Assembly: GCA_030637775.1 (NCBI GenBank)
Contig: DAOWFY010000097.1
Span: 1 to 25,567 of the forward strand
Length of the DNA: 25,567 nucleotides
Direction: 5' to 3'
DNA from: DAOVGU01 sp030637775 [NCBI: bacterium]
Lineage (GTDB): Bacteria > Ratteibacteria > UBA8468
Part shown: positions 14,120 through 21,259 of the stretch, piece after piece
Layout of the letters: every line of letters begins with the position of its first letter
Numbering within the stretch: position 1 is the first letter of the stretch
Translations under genes and position numbers: made by a program
Notes under the pieces: generated by a model
The model's input: the letters and a program-made list of their open reading frames with translations, nothing else
What the model was told of the DNA's origin: nothing
The model's database searches: none

Positions 14120-15817
14120 ATGGGAGAGAAGTTTGGCAATAGAGTAATAGTTATTTTATTAATTCTTTGCGGGATAATTGCCTATGTGAATACATTCGGT
14201 AACCAATTTATCTGGGATGATACCTGTTTAATCGTATCCAACCCCATTATTAAAAATTGGCGTTGGTTTCCTCGTATATTTCTTGAAGACCTTTACTATC
14301 GCAGTTCTACAAGTCAGTTCTATCGGCCCTTTCAGACATTATCATATTTGATTGACTATTCTTTTTGGAAACTTAATCCCTTTGGCTATCATCTTACCAA
14401 TATGCTGTTTCATATCGCAAACAGCATTTTACTTTATTTCTTAACCGTTATCCTCACTAAAAATAGAGTGGTTTCTCTGTTGACTTCTCTCTTTTTTCTT
14501 CTCCATCCGGTGCAGACTCAGGCCGTAACCTATATCTCAGGAAGGGCGGATTTACTTTTGCTCTTCTTTTTCCTTTCCTCATTCATCTTGCTTCTATTCT
14601 ATTTTTCTAAAAAGAAAAGGCTATGTTATCTTCTCTCCATTCTCTCCTTTGTTTTTGCACTTCTTTCCAAGGAACTTGCCCTTATCATTCCTTTTTTCCT
14701 GCTTTTCTATGCTTATCTTTTTCAAAAAAGGAGACTTTTTTCTCTTATTCCTTATTTTTTTATTGCTTTGATTTACATCGGTTTGCGCTCTTTTTGGCTT
14801 GCGCCTTATTCCTCCCAGGAGATGGTTCCTTGCCCTTTCTTTGTTAGACTACTTACCCTGCCAAAGATTATCCTTTCCTACCTCACGCTTTTAATCTTTC
14901 CTTACCATCTTCATATGGAGCGGAATGTCAAACTTTGCCGTAGCCTTCTGGGACCATCCTTCCTTCTTCCATGCTTTTTCCTTATTCTTGTCATATTGGG
15001 AATGGTTAAATTATACAAGAGAGCAAAAATGGCCCCAGATCTGAGATTAGCGTTTTTTGGAATTTCTTCATTCTTTCTTCTTCTCTTCCCCAATCTTAAT
15101 ATCATCATTCCCCTTAATGCGGTGATGGCTGAACACTGGCTCTATCTTCCTTCTATTGGTCTTTTTCTTGGCGTTTCCATTAGCTTAAACAGGCTTTCTA
15201 AGTTAGGGACTTTGCGCAAACCAATTATTCTCTTTCTTGTTCTTGTTTTTTCTCTTTATTCTACCCGTGTTATCTCAAGAAATAGGGATTGGAAGGATGA
15301 AATAAAATTTTATAAGAGTACTCTTCATTATGTTCCTTTTAGTTCGAGAGTTCACTGCCAATTAGGGCTTGCCTACAAGAAGAAGGGTGAGAATAAAAAA
15401 GCGTTTGAAGAATATTGGAAAGCAATAAGAATAAATCCCCAAAGTTTTTCTGCCTATAATAATATTGGGGTTTTATACAGAGCAAAAGGAAATTACGAGA
15501 TGGCTAAAAAAGCATTTGAAAAGGCATTGGAGGTAAATCCTGAATTTATAAAGGGATATTATAACCTTGGTCTTCTTTTCAGTATACAGGAGAATTATGG
15601 AGAGGCAATTAAATACTTTAAAAAGGTCTTGAGTCTTTCGCCATACTATGTCAATACTTATATCAATCTTGCCGTCTGTTATGCTTTGAAAAGACCGCCA
15701 GAGTTAAAATTAGCAAGAAAGTATGTTCGTCTTGCCCGGAATCTTGGCTGCAAGATTAACGTTGATTTCCTGAAATATCTGAATGAATTGGAAGCACAGA
15801 TTGACAGAGGGGAGTGA
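14120..15817 (+). CDS. TMTC/GT-C-like membrane glycosyltransferase with TPR repeats
   Basis: The 565-residue protein has about ten hydrophobic segments up to residue 390 or so. The first periplasmic loop carries the acidic motif FIWDD and then SQFYRPFQTLSYLIDY; FFLLHPVQTQAVTYISGRADLL follows. This set is typical of the TMTC/DUF1736 branch of GT-C enzymes, which transfer mannose from a lipid carrier to Ser/Thr. Residues about 405-530 hold three or four clear TPRs (LGLAYKKKGENKKAFEEYWKAI, IGVLYRAKGNYEMAKKAFEKAL, LGLLFSIQENYGEAIKYFKKVL). The gene starts 1 bp after the stop of the ligase-like gene, so both likely act together, perhaps on pilin or another secreted protein. Substrate and sugar are inferred only. 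The 3' end contains the promoter for the next gene. Confidence 0.8.
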   Translation: MGEKFGNRVIVILLILCGIIAYVNTFGNQFIWDDTCLIVSNPIIKNWRWFPRIFLEDLYYRSSTSQFYRPFQTLSYLIDYSFWKLNPFGYHLTNMLFHIANSILLYFLTVILTKNRVVSLLTSLFFLLHPVQTQAVTYISGRADLLLLFFFLSSFILLLFYFSKKKRLCYLLSILSFVFALLSKELALIIPFFLLFYAYLFQKRRLFSLIPYFFIALIYIGLRSFWLAPYSSQEMVPCPFFVRLLTLPKIILSYLTLLIFPYHLHMERNVKLCRSLLGPSFLLPCFFLILVILGMVKLYKRAKMAPDLRLAFFGISSFFLLLFPNLNIIIPLNAVMAEHWLYLPSIGLFLGVSISLNRLSKLGTLRKPIILFLVLVFSLYSTRVISRNRDWKDEIKFYKSTLHYVPFSSRVHCQLGLAYKKKGENKKAFEEYWKAIRINPQSFSAYNNIGVLYRAKGNYEMAKKAFEKALEVNPEFIKGYYNLGLLFSIQENYGEAIKYFKKVLSLSPYYVNTYINLAVCYALKRPPELKLARKYVRLARNLGCKINVDFLKYLNELEAQIDRGE

Positions 15818-15829
15818 AAAGAGTAAAAT
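15801..15829 (+). promoter_or_regulatory. Predicted promoter of the repeat-protein/minor-pilin segment
   Basis: TTGACA (15801-15806), exact 17-bp spacer, TAAAAT (15824-15829), overlapping the end of the TMTC-like gene. It would start transcripts near 15836, with the AAGGAGG of the next gene just downstream. Confidence 0.7.
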
Positions 15830-15851
15830 TTTACCAGAAAAAGGAGGATAG

Positions 15852-16454
15852 ATGGAGAGAATTAGAGAGTGCAGTAGAATAGGATTGGCACTGACGGTGA
15901 TGTTGATGGGAGCCTCTATTTGCTTTGCTAGAGGGCTCGAACTGAAGATAAAGGGCACAAAAGCCACGGTATATGACTCGTCCATAAAAAAATGGATTGA
16001 ACTTCCTTCTTATCGGAGCTGGCAAAAAGGGATGGCCAGTTCTGATTTAGCTTTGGTTATGTCTGAACGTTGTGTTTGGATATATGACTCATCCATAGGA
16101 AAATGGATTGAACTTCCTGTTTATAAACGTTGGCGAGAAGGGTTCGTTAGTTCTAACCTGGCCATGATTATGTCCAAACATTATGTTCGGGTATATGACT
16201 CATCCATAAAAAAATGGATTGAACTTCCTTCTTATAAACGCTGGCGAGAAGGGTTCCTCAGTTCTAACTTAGCTATGGTTGTGGGTGAACGTTATGTCTG
16301 GGTATATGACTCATCCATAAAAAAATGGATTGAACTTCCTGCTTATAAACGCTGGCAAAGTGGTGAAATCGAGAGTGGTGTCCCCACGGTAAAGAGTGAG
16401 AGCATGACCTGGGAATATTCTCAATCAACTAAAAGTTGGAAAAGGATTAAGTAA
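15852..16454 (+). CDS. Secreted protein of 37-residue tandem repeats, function unknown
   Basis: The 200-residue protein has a signal peptide (about 1-27, hydrophobic IGLALTVMLMGASICFA then RG), so it is exported. Residues about 41-188 consist of four 37-residue units, each starting YDSSIKKWIELP and continuing YKRW..G..SSNLAMV....YVWV; a fifth partial unit (EYSQSTKSWKRIK) closes the protein. The regular Trp/Tyr pattern and alternating hydrophobics suggest beta-strand units, perhaps a small propeller or solenoid, possibly binding carbohydrate or the cell wall; I do not recognise the family. The ribosome site AAGGAGG is ideal, and it has its own promoter. Its place before the minor pilins suggests a pilus-associated or envelope role, by context only. 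Confidence 0.85.
   Translation: MERIRECSRIGLALTVMLMGASICFARGLELKIKGTKATVYDSSIKKWIELPSYRSWQKGMASSDLALVMSERCVWIYDSSIGKWIELPVYKRWREGFVSSNLAMIMSKHYVRVYDSSIKKWIELPSYKRWREGFLSSNLAMVVGERYVWVYDSSIKKWIELPAYKRWQSGEIESGVPTVKSESMTWEYSQSTKSWKRIK
15972..16415 (+). repeat. Four 111-bp tandem coding repeats
   Basis: Exact 111-bp periodicity: units start at 15972, 16083, 16194 and 16305, and a partial unit at 16416. The segment around TATGACTCATCCATA is almost identical at DNA level between copies, which points to recent amplification or ongoing homogenisation. Confidence 0.92.
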
Positions 16455-16472
16455 ATTTAGCTCTATAAACCA

Positions 16473-16534
16473 GGCAAAGTAAACTTTGCCACTACATAAA
16501 CAAAATAAAGCTGTAGTGGTCGAGCTTGCTCGGC
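16473..16534. repeat. Pair of variable-stem hairpin units upstream of the FimT/GspH gene
   Basis: Unit 16473-16496 is GGC-AAAGT-AA-ACTTT-GCC followed by ACTACA. Unit 16512-16534 is TGTAGTGGT-CGAGC-TT-GCTCG-GC. The ACTACA and TGTAGT flanks face each other across an A-rich spacer and can pair. The whole arrangement recurs, with base-paired changes, at 23072-23133 before pilO. The second hairpin ends 10 nt before the ATG at 16545. Confidence 0.88.
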
Positions 16535-16544
16535 TTTGTTCACA

Positions 16545-17036
16545 ATGTTTAGTTCTAAAAAAGGATTTACCGTTATTGAGTTAATTATGGTAATTCTGAT
16601 TGTTGCTATTTTGGCGGTAGTGGTTGCACCAAGAATTACCGCTTTATATCCCATTAAATTGAGTGGTGCTGCCGAGAAACTTGCCTCTGACCTCAGGTAT
16701 GCCCAGAATTTAGCGATGAGCAAGCATATTGACCATAGAATTGCCTTTGACATAACTGCCGAGACGTATGCTGTTTACTGCTATAATGCCGATACTGATA
16801 GCTGGGACCTCGTAAAGGACCCCTTAAAAAGAGGAGATGACTTCATCGTTGATTATACCGACGACTCCAGATACCAGGGAATTGAAATTGTCTCTACCAG
16901 TTTTCTCTCCGCTACGGTTGAATTTGACAGCACGCTTGGCAAACCTTCAAGCGGAGGAGAAGTAGTTTTGCATTGTCGCGAGACATCAACTCATGTCATA
17001 GTAACTGCCAATACTGGAAAGGTAAGTATTGAATAA
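16545..17036 (+). CDS. FimT/GspH-type minor prepilin
   Basis: The 163-residue protein has leader MFSSKKG and motif G|FTVIELIMVILIVAILAVVVAPRI with Glu5, followed by SGAAEKLASDLRYAQNLAMSKH, which is the GspH/FimT signature region, and a beta-rich C-terminal half. Minor pilins of this kind sit in the priming complex at the pilus tip; some FimT proteins bind DNA. I chose ATG 16545 over the in-frame TTG 16536 because the leader then has normal length. No Shine-Dalgarno precedes it; instead a palindromic hairpin unit ends 10 nt upstream. It is the first of four consecutive prepilin-like genes, each separated by repeats. Confidence 0.9.
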   Translation: MFSSKKGFTVIELIMVILIVAILAVVVAPRITALYPIKLSGAAEKLASDLRYAQNLAMSKHIDHRIAFDITAETYAVYCYNADTDSWDLVKDPLKRGDDFIVDYTDDSRYQGIEIVSTSFLSATVEFDSTLGKPSSGGEVVLHCRETSTHVIVTANTGKVSIE

Positions 17037-17056
17037 AGATAAGCTGATTAAAAAAC

Positions 17057-17174
17057 TGTAGTGGCAAAGCTTGCTTTGCCTGTAGTTGCCTGATTTATCA
17101 GGCAGAGTTAAGAAATGCACGATAAATCGTGCGACTACAATTGTTTCGTTGCATATACAAATGGAGCAACTACA
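17057..17174. repeat. Cluster of variable-stem hairpin units upstream of the PilV-like gene
   Basis: Three clear units: 17057-17080 (TGTAGTGGC-AAAGC-TT-GCTTT-GCC), 17081-17103 (TGTAGTTGC-CTGAT-TT-ATCAG-GC) and 17116-17139 (TGC-ACGAT-AA-ATCGT-GCGACTACA). A decayed copy lies at about 17149-17174, retaining ATGGAGCAACTACA. They fill almost the whole 140-bp gap. Confidence 0.88.
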
Positions 17175-17176
17175 AT

Positions 17177-17692
17177 ATGAGGTTACATATATTACGAAAA
17201 GAAGGGCTTTCTCTTATTGAAATTGTCATTGTTATTATTATCCTTAGTATCGCGATGCTTCCCTTACTTGTTACCTATGCCAATGTTATTAATAAGGGGA
17301 TGAGTAGGGAGGCAATTTCTGTTGTCAGCGCTTTAGCTACCGAATTGATGGAGGAGATTGAGAGTAAAAGGTATGATGAGAATCCAGATCCTCCCTGGAC
17401 ACAAAAGCAGAATTTAGGGGTTGATGGTGTAGAAGATAGCACAAATAAGGATACCTTTAATGATGTTGATGATTTTAAAGGATATAGCAAGGACCCTATT
17501 TCTGATGAGTTTCCTGGCTATAGTGTCCAAATAGAGGTTTATTATGTGCACCCTGAAGATTTAAATGAGCATCAGAATCCTGACCCGACTATCCTTGTTA
17601 CAGACTATACCGACTTTAAGAAGATTGTTGTCACGGTTAGCCATGAAGAGGCAGGGAATATAGAATTGGTATCGGTGATGGGGGGATATTGA
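17177..17692 (+). CDS. PilV/GspI-type minor prepilin
   Basis: The 171-residue protein starts with leader MRLHILRKEG and motif G|LSLIEIVIVIIILSIAMLPLL, with Glu5 and the helix-breaking proline typical of PilV/GspI-type proteins. The region ATELMEEIESKRYDE after the helix is also characteristic of this class. The C-terminal part is acidic and beta-rich with no known domain. It would form part of the minor pilin complex that primes assembly. An in-frame GTG at 17129 lies inside the repeat cluster; ATG 17177 gives the correct leader. There is no Shine-Dalgarno: the ATG sits just after the decayed hairpin copy. Confidence 0.88.
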   Translation: MRLHILRKEGLSLIEIVIVIIILSIAMLPLLVTYANVINKGMSREAISVVSALATELMEEIESKRYDENPDPPWTQKQNLGVDGVEDSTNKDTFNDVDDFKGYSKDPISDEFPGYSVQIEVYYVHPEDLNEHQNPDPTILVTDYTDFKKIVVTVSHEEAGNIELVSVMGGY

Positions 17693-17700
17693 GATGCGAA

Positions 17701-17733
17701 GCGTCATTCTGAAGCATAGCTGAAGAATCCCTC
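17701..17733. repeat. GTCATTCTGA...GAAGAATCCC repeat
   Basis: A single copy of an imperfect palindrome with ATTCT (17706-17710) and AGAAT (17724-17728) arms, of the GTCATTCTGA..AAGAATC type that recurs in many bacterial genomes. It occupies the gap before the PilW-like gene. Confidence 0.65.
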
Positions 17734-17743
17734 TTTTAACATT

Positions 17744-18238
17744 ATGAATAGAAAAGCATTTACTCTGACTGAACTTGTTATGGTGGTTGTTCTTAGCGGT
17801 ATCATTGCGGGTATCCTGTCAATCCTTATCCGGCAGGTATCAGATGTTTATACCTTTGTCAGAGTGAGGGGAGTTGCTTTATCCGATAATCGTCTGGCAA
17901 TGAATAGGATGATGCGAGAAATACGACAGATTAAAAGCAGTTTTAATCTTTATAAGGCTCAGGAAACTGCTCTCAGGCTCTACAAGATAGACAATGAATG
18001 TGTAGAATTCTACCTTTCCGGAACTGAGTTGAAACGTAAAGGTGGAAGTGATGATATCTTGGCAACCGATGTTACCCTATTAGAGTTTACGTACTATGAT
18101 ACAGGTAATACTGAATTGACCACTCCGAGTGTTGCTCCTGATGAGACCAATGTCTGGAGGATTCTGATAAAATTAACGGTAAAGAAGGGAAATGAAACGG
18201 TGAAGTTTCAGTCCCAGGTCCATCCACGTAATTTGTAA
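17744..18238 (+). CDS. PilW/GspJ-type minor prepilin
   Basis: The 164-residue protein has a very short leader MNRKA and motif FTLTELVMVVVLSGIIAGILSILI, with Glu5 present. The residue before the cleavage site is Ala rather than Gly, which some prepilin peptidases accept. RLAMNRMMREIRQIKS after the helix is typical of the PilW/GspJ class, and the rest is beta-rich (VTLLEFTYYD, VWRILIKLTVKKG). It likely joins the FimT-, PilV- and PilX-like proteins in the priming tip complex. No ribosome site is visible; a palindromic repeat ends about 11 nt upstream. Its stop codon is followed at once by hairpin units. Confidence 0.88.
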   Translation: MNRKAFTLTELVMVVVLSGIIAGILSILIRQVSDVYTFVRVRGVALSDNRLAMNRMMREIRQIKSSFNLYKAQETALRLYKIDNECVEFYLSGTELKRKGGSDDILATDVTLLEFTYYDTGNTELTTPSVAPDETNVWRILIKLTVKKGNETVKFQSQVHPRNL

Positions 18239-18311
18239 GTAGTCGCTCGATTTATTGAGCAAATACGCCTGATAAATCAGGCAACTACAGTAGTTGCTCC
18301 ATTCATGGAGC
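18239..18311. repeat. Three variable-stem hairpin units upstream of the PilX-like gene
   Basis: 18239-18260 is GTAGTCGC-TCGAT-TT-ATTGA-GC (one G-T wobble). 18266-18289 is CGC-CTGAT-AA-ATCAG-GCAACTACA. 18290-18311 is GTAGTTGC-TCCAT-TC-ATGGA-GC. The units start at the nucleotide after the PilW-like stop codon and end 12 nt before the next ATG. Confidence 0.9.
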
Positions 18312-18323
18312 GCAGTTATACAA

Positions 18324-20621
18324 ATGATTAATAATAAGTGCGGTGTTTCTATCTATGTTGCCATCTTTTGCCTTTTACTCTTTTCTTCTTTATCCTTTAT
18401 GCTCTGCTCCCTGGTTGCTACCCATACAGAGAGTGCGGCTAACTATTCAGCCGCAGAACAAGCCTTACATATTGCTGAAGCAGGTAGACAATACAGCATT
18501 TGGCGTCTTACCACTCAAGACCAATCCTGGATAACCTCGGAGACCTCTGAGAAATCTTTGGGCCCGGGGACCTATACTTTGCGAGTCTATGATGATGTGG
18601 AAACGGATAAAAAGATTGTGATTTCCACCGGCTACGTTCCCAATGGTAGCAATCCACGGGCAAAAAGAATTGTAAAGCTTGAAGGAAGTTATGGCATTGA
18701 GGAAGGAACGCATCCTATCTATAACTATGCTCTCTATACCGACAATGCCGCGAGTCCATCCTGGCCGGTTAATGCACTAATAAATCTAATACTCAATCCT
18801 AATACAGAGCAATCAACCACCTTTTCCATCACCGAAAATAGCGCAGATACCATTACCACCGCCGGGGATATGACAACTGTAGCTACAACCGGGGACCCTT
18901 ATGATATTTATGCGGAAGGAACCTCAACAGGTCTTACGACAACGGTATTAACCGATAGCAGTGCCAGTTGGACCGCGGATATCTTTAAAGGTAGAGACCT
19001 GAATCCCAATACTACCCAGGGAAAGAGCTTTACCATCACCGAAAATACCACCACCACCATTACCGTAATCGGTAATCTGACCGAGGTGGCTACTACCGGT
19101 GATACCTATAAGGTGGTTTACGATTCGGGAACCTCCACTAACTTAATAGCAACGGTATTAACCGATACCATAACCCTTATCTTTGATGCCAATAAATATA
19201 CTCTTTCTACCGATAAAGGAACTGATGGAGATGCCGATGTTCATTCCAATAACGATATTACCTTCAGGAACGGGACGGATAAGGTGGTTGAGGGAACGGT
19301 CTATTCCGCCAAAAATGTTATTAAAGAGCCAAGTTGGTCTGGAACCCCCTGGAATGCTTACGAGGAAGAGGTTGACACAATTTGTCCTCCCTACTTAGAG
19401 GATGTTACCCGAGACTATTATCGGGAAAGAGCAATTGAACAGGGGAACTATTATTCCGGAGATAAGACCTTTACCGGTTTCGTGGAGTTAGGAACCTCAT
19501 TTAATCCTGCCCTTATCTATGTGGAAGGGAAGATAAAGATTGGCAATGCTAAATACCATCGTCCCGGAAGTACCACCACATATGGGGTAGGGACAATCGT
19601 CTCCGGTGGAGGGGACATTACGATTTTCGGGAGTATCGAACCTTGCTCCGGGGCAAGATGTAAGTTGGCTCTTGTTTCCTTTTATGACACTAAGTATCAA
19701 TATGAGATTGTTGAACCTCCTTATACAGAAGGAAAAAGGAAATTGGATATTCAGGATGATGATGAAATAAGTAAACTTATTTTTGACAATGAATATGTTA
19801 ACATTATTTATGAGAATGATAAGGATGTAAATAGCAAATATGGTTTCTTAACGGTAATGAACCATAGTGGAACCCTCTATCTTGATGAAGTAAGTATGGA
19901 TAGAGAAGGAGATTGGGATCCCGGTTATACCTTTAAAAAAAGATTTGATATTTCAACTTGGGACCCTGATTGGTACTACTTTCGGGTAAGGATTACCAAA
20001 AATAGCAATGGAACTGATTTAAAAAGGCAGTTTTATGGTTATTTTATTGTGGATGAGCCATCACCTACTTATCACATCAAGACCTACTCCGATTCCGGAT
20101 TTAGTGAGGAGACAAGCGGATTTGATGATGGGGATACCGTTTATCTTGAGATATATGCAGTCGACCCATCTACTACTACGATAAATACACTTGAGATAAG
20201 TGACTATGCCTTAGCTACAGATGAACCTACCCTGATTGATGACACTCCCGCCACAAATTATATTAGATGTCATTTTACCTTACCTTCCCTTACCACCGGT
20301 TATTGGTATAACCTCTATGTAGAAACAAGTAATCCAACAACCTACTTTCATAAGCAATTTTATGTCAAATCACCTCCGGGAACAACCGAGATTTATGCCT
20401 GCAGCCATTCTAATTGCTTCTTTAGATTGGAAGAGGAGGAATCTACCGAATTAAATATTATCGGAAATTTGACCGCCAACCATGGCTTTAAGATAAAAAC
20501 TACCGCCCCTTTATCCAGTGTTGTGGTTACTTATGACACAAGACTATTCAGGCAGAACAAATATGATGAAAATGCTTTACCCGGGGCGGCTGTCTTTAAC
20601 TATACCTGGAAGGAGGAGTGA
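18324..20621 (+). CDS. Large PilX-like minor pilin/adhesin with repeated surface modules
   Basis: This 765-residue protein begins MINNKCGVSIYVAIFCLLLFSSLSFM and continues YSAAEQALHIAEAGRQYSIWRL, the PilX N-terminal pattern (hydrophobic helix, then ALxxAEAG). Ordinary PilX proteins are under about 250 residues, so this one carries a large extra C-terminal part. Two copies of a module (LNPNT.Q...F.ITEN...TIT..G..T.VATTGD.Y, then GTST.L..TVLTD) lie near residues 158-225 and 227-295, repeating every 207 bp; such modules are common in surface proteins of uncultured bacteria. Further regions contain Thr-rich beta strands, like a tip adhesin. ATG 18324 is chosen over the in-frame TTG 18294 inside a hairpin. 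No Shine-Dalgarno is visible. Adhesion is inferred from size and composition. Confidence 0.82.
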   Translation: MINNKCGVSIYVAIFCLLLFSSLSFMLCSLVATHTESAANYSAAEQALHIAEAGRQYSIWRLTTQDQSWITSETSEKSLGPGTYTLRVYDDVETDKKIVISTGYVPNGSNPRAKRIVKLEGSYGIEEGTHPIYNYALYTDNAASPSWPVNALINLILNPNTEQSTTFSITENSADTITTAGDMTTVATTGDPYDIYAEGTSTGLTTTVLTDSSASWTADIFKGRDLNPNTTQGKSFTITENTTTTITVIGNLTEVATTGDTYKVVYDSGTSTNLIATVLTDTITLIFDANKYTLSTDKGTDGDADVHSNNDITFRNGTDKVVEGTVYSAKNVIKEPSWSGTPWNAYEEEVDTICPPYLEDVTRDYYRERAIEQGNYYSGDKTFTGFVELGTSFNPALIYVEGKIKIGNAKYHRPGSTTTYGVGTIVSGGGDITIFGSIEPCSGARCKLALVSFYDTKYQYEIVEPPYTEGKRKLDIQDDDEISKLIFDNEYVNIIYENDKDVNSKYGFLTVMNHSGTLYLDEVSMDREGDWDPGYTFKKRFDISTWDPDWYYFRVRITKNSNGTDLKRQFYGYFIVDEPSPTYHIKTYSDSGFSEETSGFDDGDTVYLEIYAVDPSTTTINTLEISDYALATDEPTLIDDTPATNYIRCHFTLPSLTTGYWYNLYVETSNPTTYFHKQFYVKSPPGTTEIYACSHSNCFFRLEEEESTELNIIGNLTANHGFKIKTTAPLSSVVVTYDTRLFRQNKYDENALPGAAVFNYTWKEE

Positions 20622-20626
20622 TAGAT

Positions 20627-20670
20627 TTGACAAAAAATTTTATTCGTGGTATCGTAATATACGAATATTC
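20627..20670 (+). promoter_or_regulatory. Promoter and probable operator of the toxin-antitoxin pair
   Basis: TTGACA (20627-20632), 17-bp spacer, TATCGT (20650-20655). A 7-bp inverted repeat TATTCGT/ACGAATA (20641-20647, 20661-20667) spans the -10 box, and an 8-bp palindrome GAATATTC (20663-20670) overlaps its end. This is where antitoxin autorepression would be expected. Confidence 0.65.
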
Positions 20671-20684
20671 AAAAGGAGGCAAAA

Positions 20685-20966
20685 ATGGGAAGTAGGGCGA
20701 TAGCAAAGGTCCTAAGAAATTTTGAGGTTTGTATCCCAATGAAGATTAGGAATAATTACAATCTTCACATTGGGGACTATGTTGAAGTGGAGTCCAGAAA
20801 AGATGGGATCCTCTTAAAACCTAAAACTCTCATAGATAAATCCCAGGCGTATTTTTGGACCAAAGAGTGGCAGGAGGAGGAAAAAAAAGTAGATGAGGAT
20901 TATAAGAAAGGGCGCTACAAAACTTTCAAAAGCGTTAAGGCTTTCTTAGAGGACCTTGATAAATGA
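20685..20966 (+). CDS. AbrB/MazE-fold antitoxin
   Basis: This 93-residue protein has an N-terminal AbrB-like swapped-hairpin DNA-binding segment (about 4-50: IAKVLRNFEVCIPMKIRNNYNLHIGDYVEVESRKDGILLKPK). Its charged C-terminal tail (KGRYKTFKSVKAFLEDLDK) is typical of antitoxins that wrap RelE/ParE toxins. It should neutralise the toxin encoded next and repress their promoter through the inverted repeats upstream. AAGGAGG lies at good distance before the ATG. The stop codon overlaps the toxin ATG (ATGA), as usual for such pairs. The pair stands between the minor pilins and pilMN with its own promoter, so it is probably a mobile insertion unrelated to pili. Confidence 0.88.
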   Translation: MGSRAIAKVLRNFEVCIPMKIRNNYNLHIGDYVEVESRKDGILLKPKTLIDKSQAYFWTKEWQEEEKKVDEDYKKGRYKTFKSVKAFLEDLDK

Positions 20967-21220
20967 TTGTTCTCCGATCTCCACGATTCAAAAAAGCTTA
21001 TAAGAAACTGGATGAAAAGATCAAAAAGCAGTTTAAGCAAAAATTTAATCTTTTCCAAAAGAATCCTCGTTATCCTTCTTTAAGAATCAAAAAGGTGGAG
21101 AAACACCGTAATATTTTTGAGGCAAGTATAACCAAAAGTTACCGCTGGACATTTGAGTTTATCAAAGGTGGTGTTAAATTAAGAGTAATCGGAACTCACG
21201 ATATCTTAAAAAATCCTTAG
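20963..21220 (+). CDS. RelE/ParE-superfamily toxin
   Basis: The small basic protein of 85 residues has the RelE/ParE fold pattern: an N-terminal strand (MIVLRSPRFKKAYKKL), two Lys-rich helices, then strands with IFEASITKSYRWTFEF and LRVIGTHDILKNP. RelE members cleave mRNA on the ribosome, while ParE members poison gyrase. The Arg and His of YRWTF and GTHDIL would fit an mRNA interferase, but sequence alone does not settle it. It overlaps the antitoxin by ATGA. Pairing with an AbrB-type rather than RelB-type antitoxin is a known mixed arrangement. The pilMN promoter begins two nucleotides after its stop. Confidence 0.87.
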   Translation: MIVLRSPRFKKAYKKLDEKIKKQFKQKFNLFQKNPRYPSLRIKKVEKHRNIFEASITKSYRWTFEFIKGGVKLRVIGTHDILKNP

Positions 21221-21221
21221 A

Positions 21222-21250
21222 TTGACAGTATTGGAAGAATATAGTAAGAT
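21222..21250 (+). promoter_or_regulatory. Predicted leaderless promoter of pilMN
   Basis: TTGACA (21222-21227), 17-bp spacer, TAAGAT (21245-21250). The pilMN ATG starts 9 nt later with no Shine-Dalgarno, the same geometry as at rtcB and the first regulator. Confidence 0.72.
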
Positions 21251-21259
21251 TATGACAAA

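Noticed and set aside
16473-16547. Rho-independent terminators at each variable-stem hairpin
   Set aside because: The stems are followed by conserved GC-type flanks rather than T runs, and many precede start codons rather than follow operon ends.
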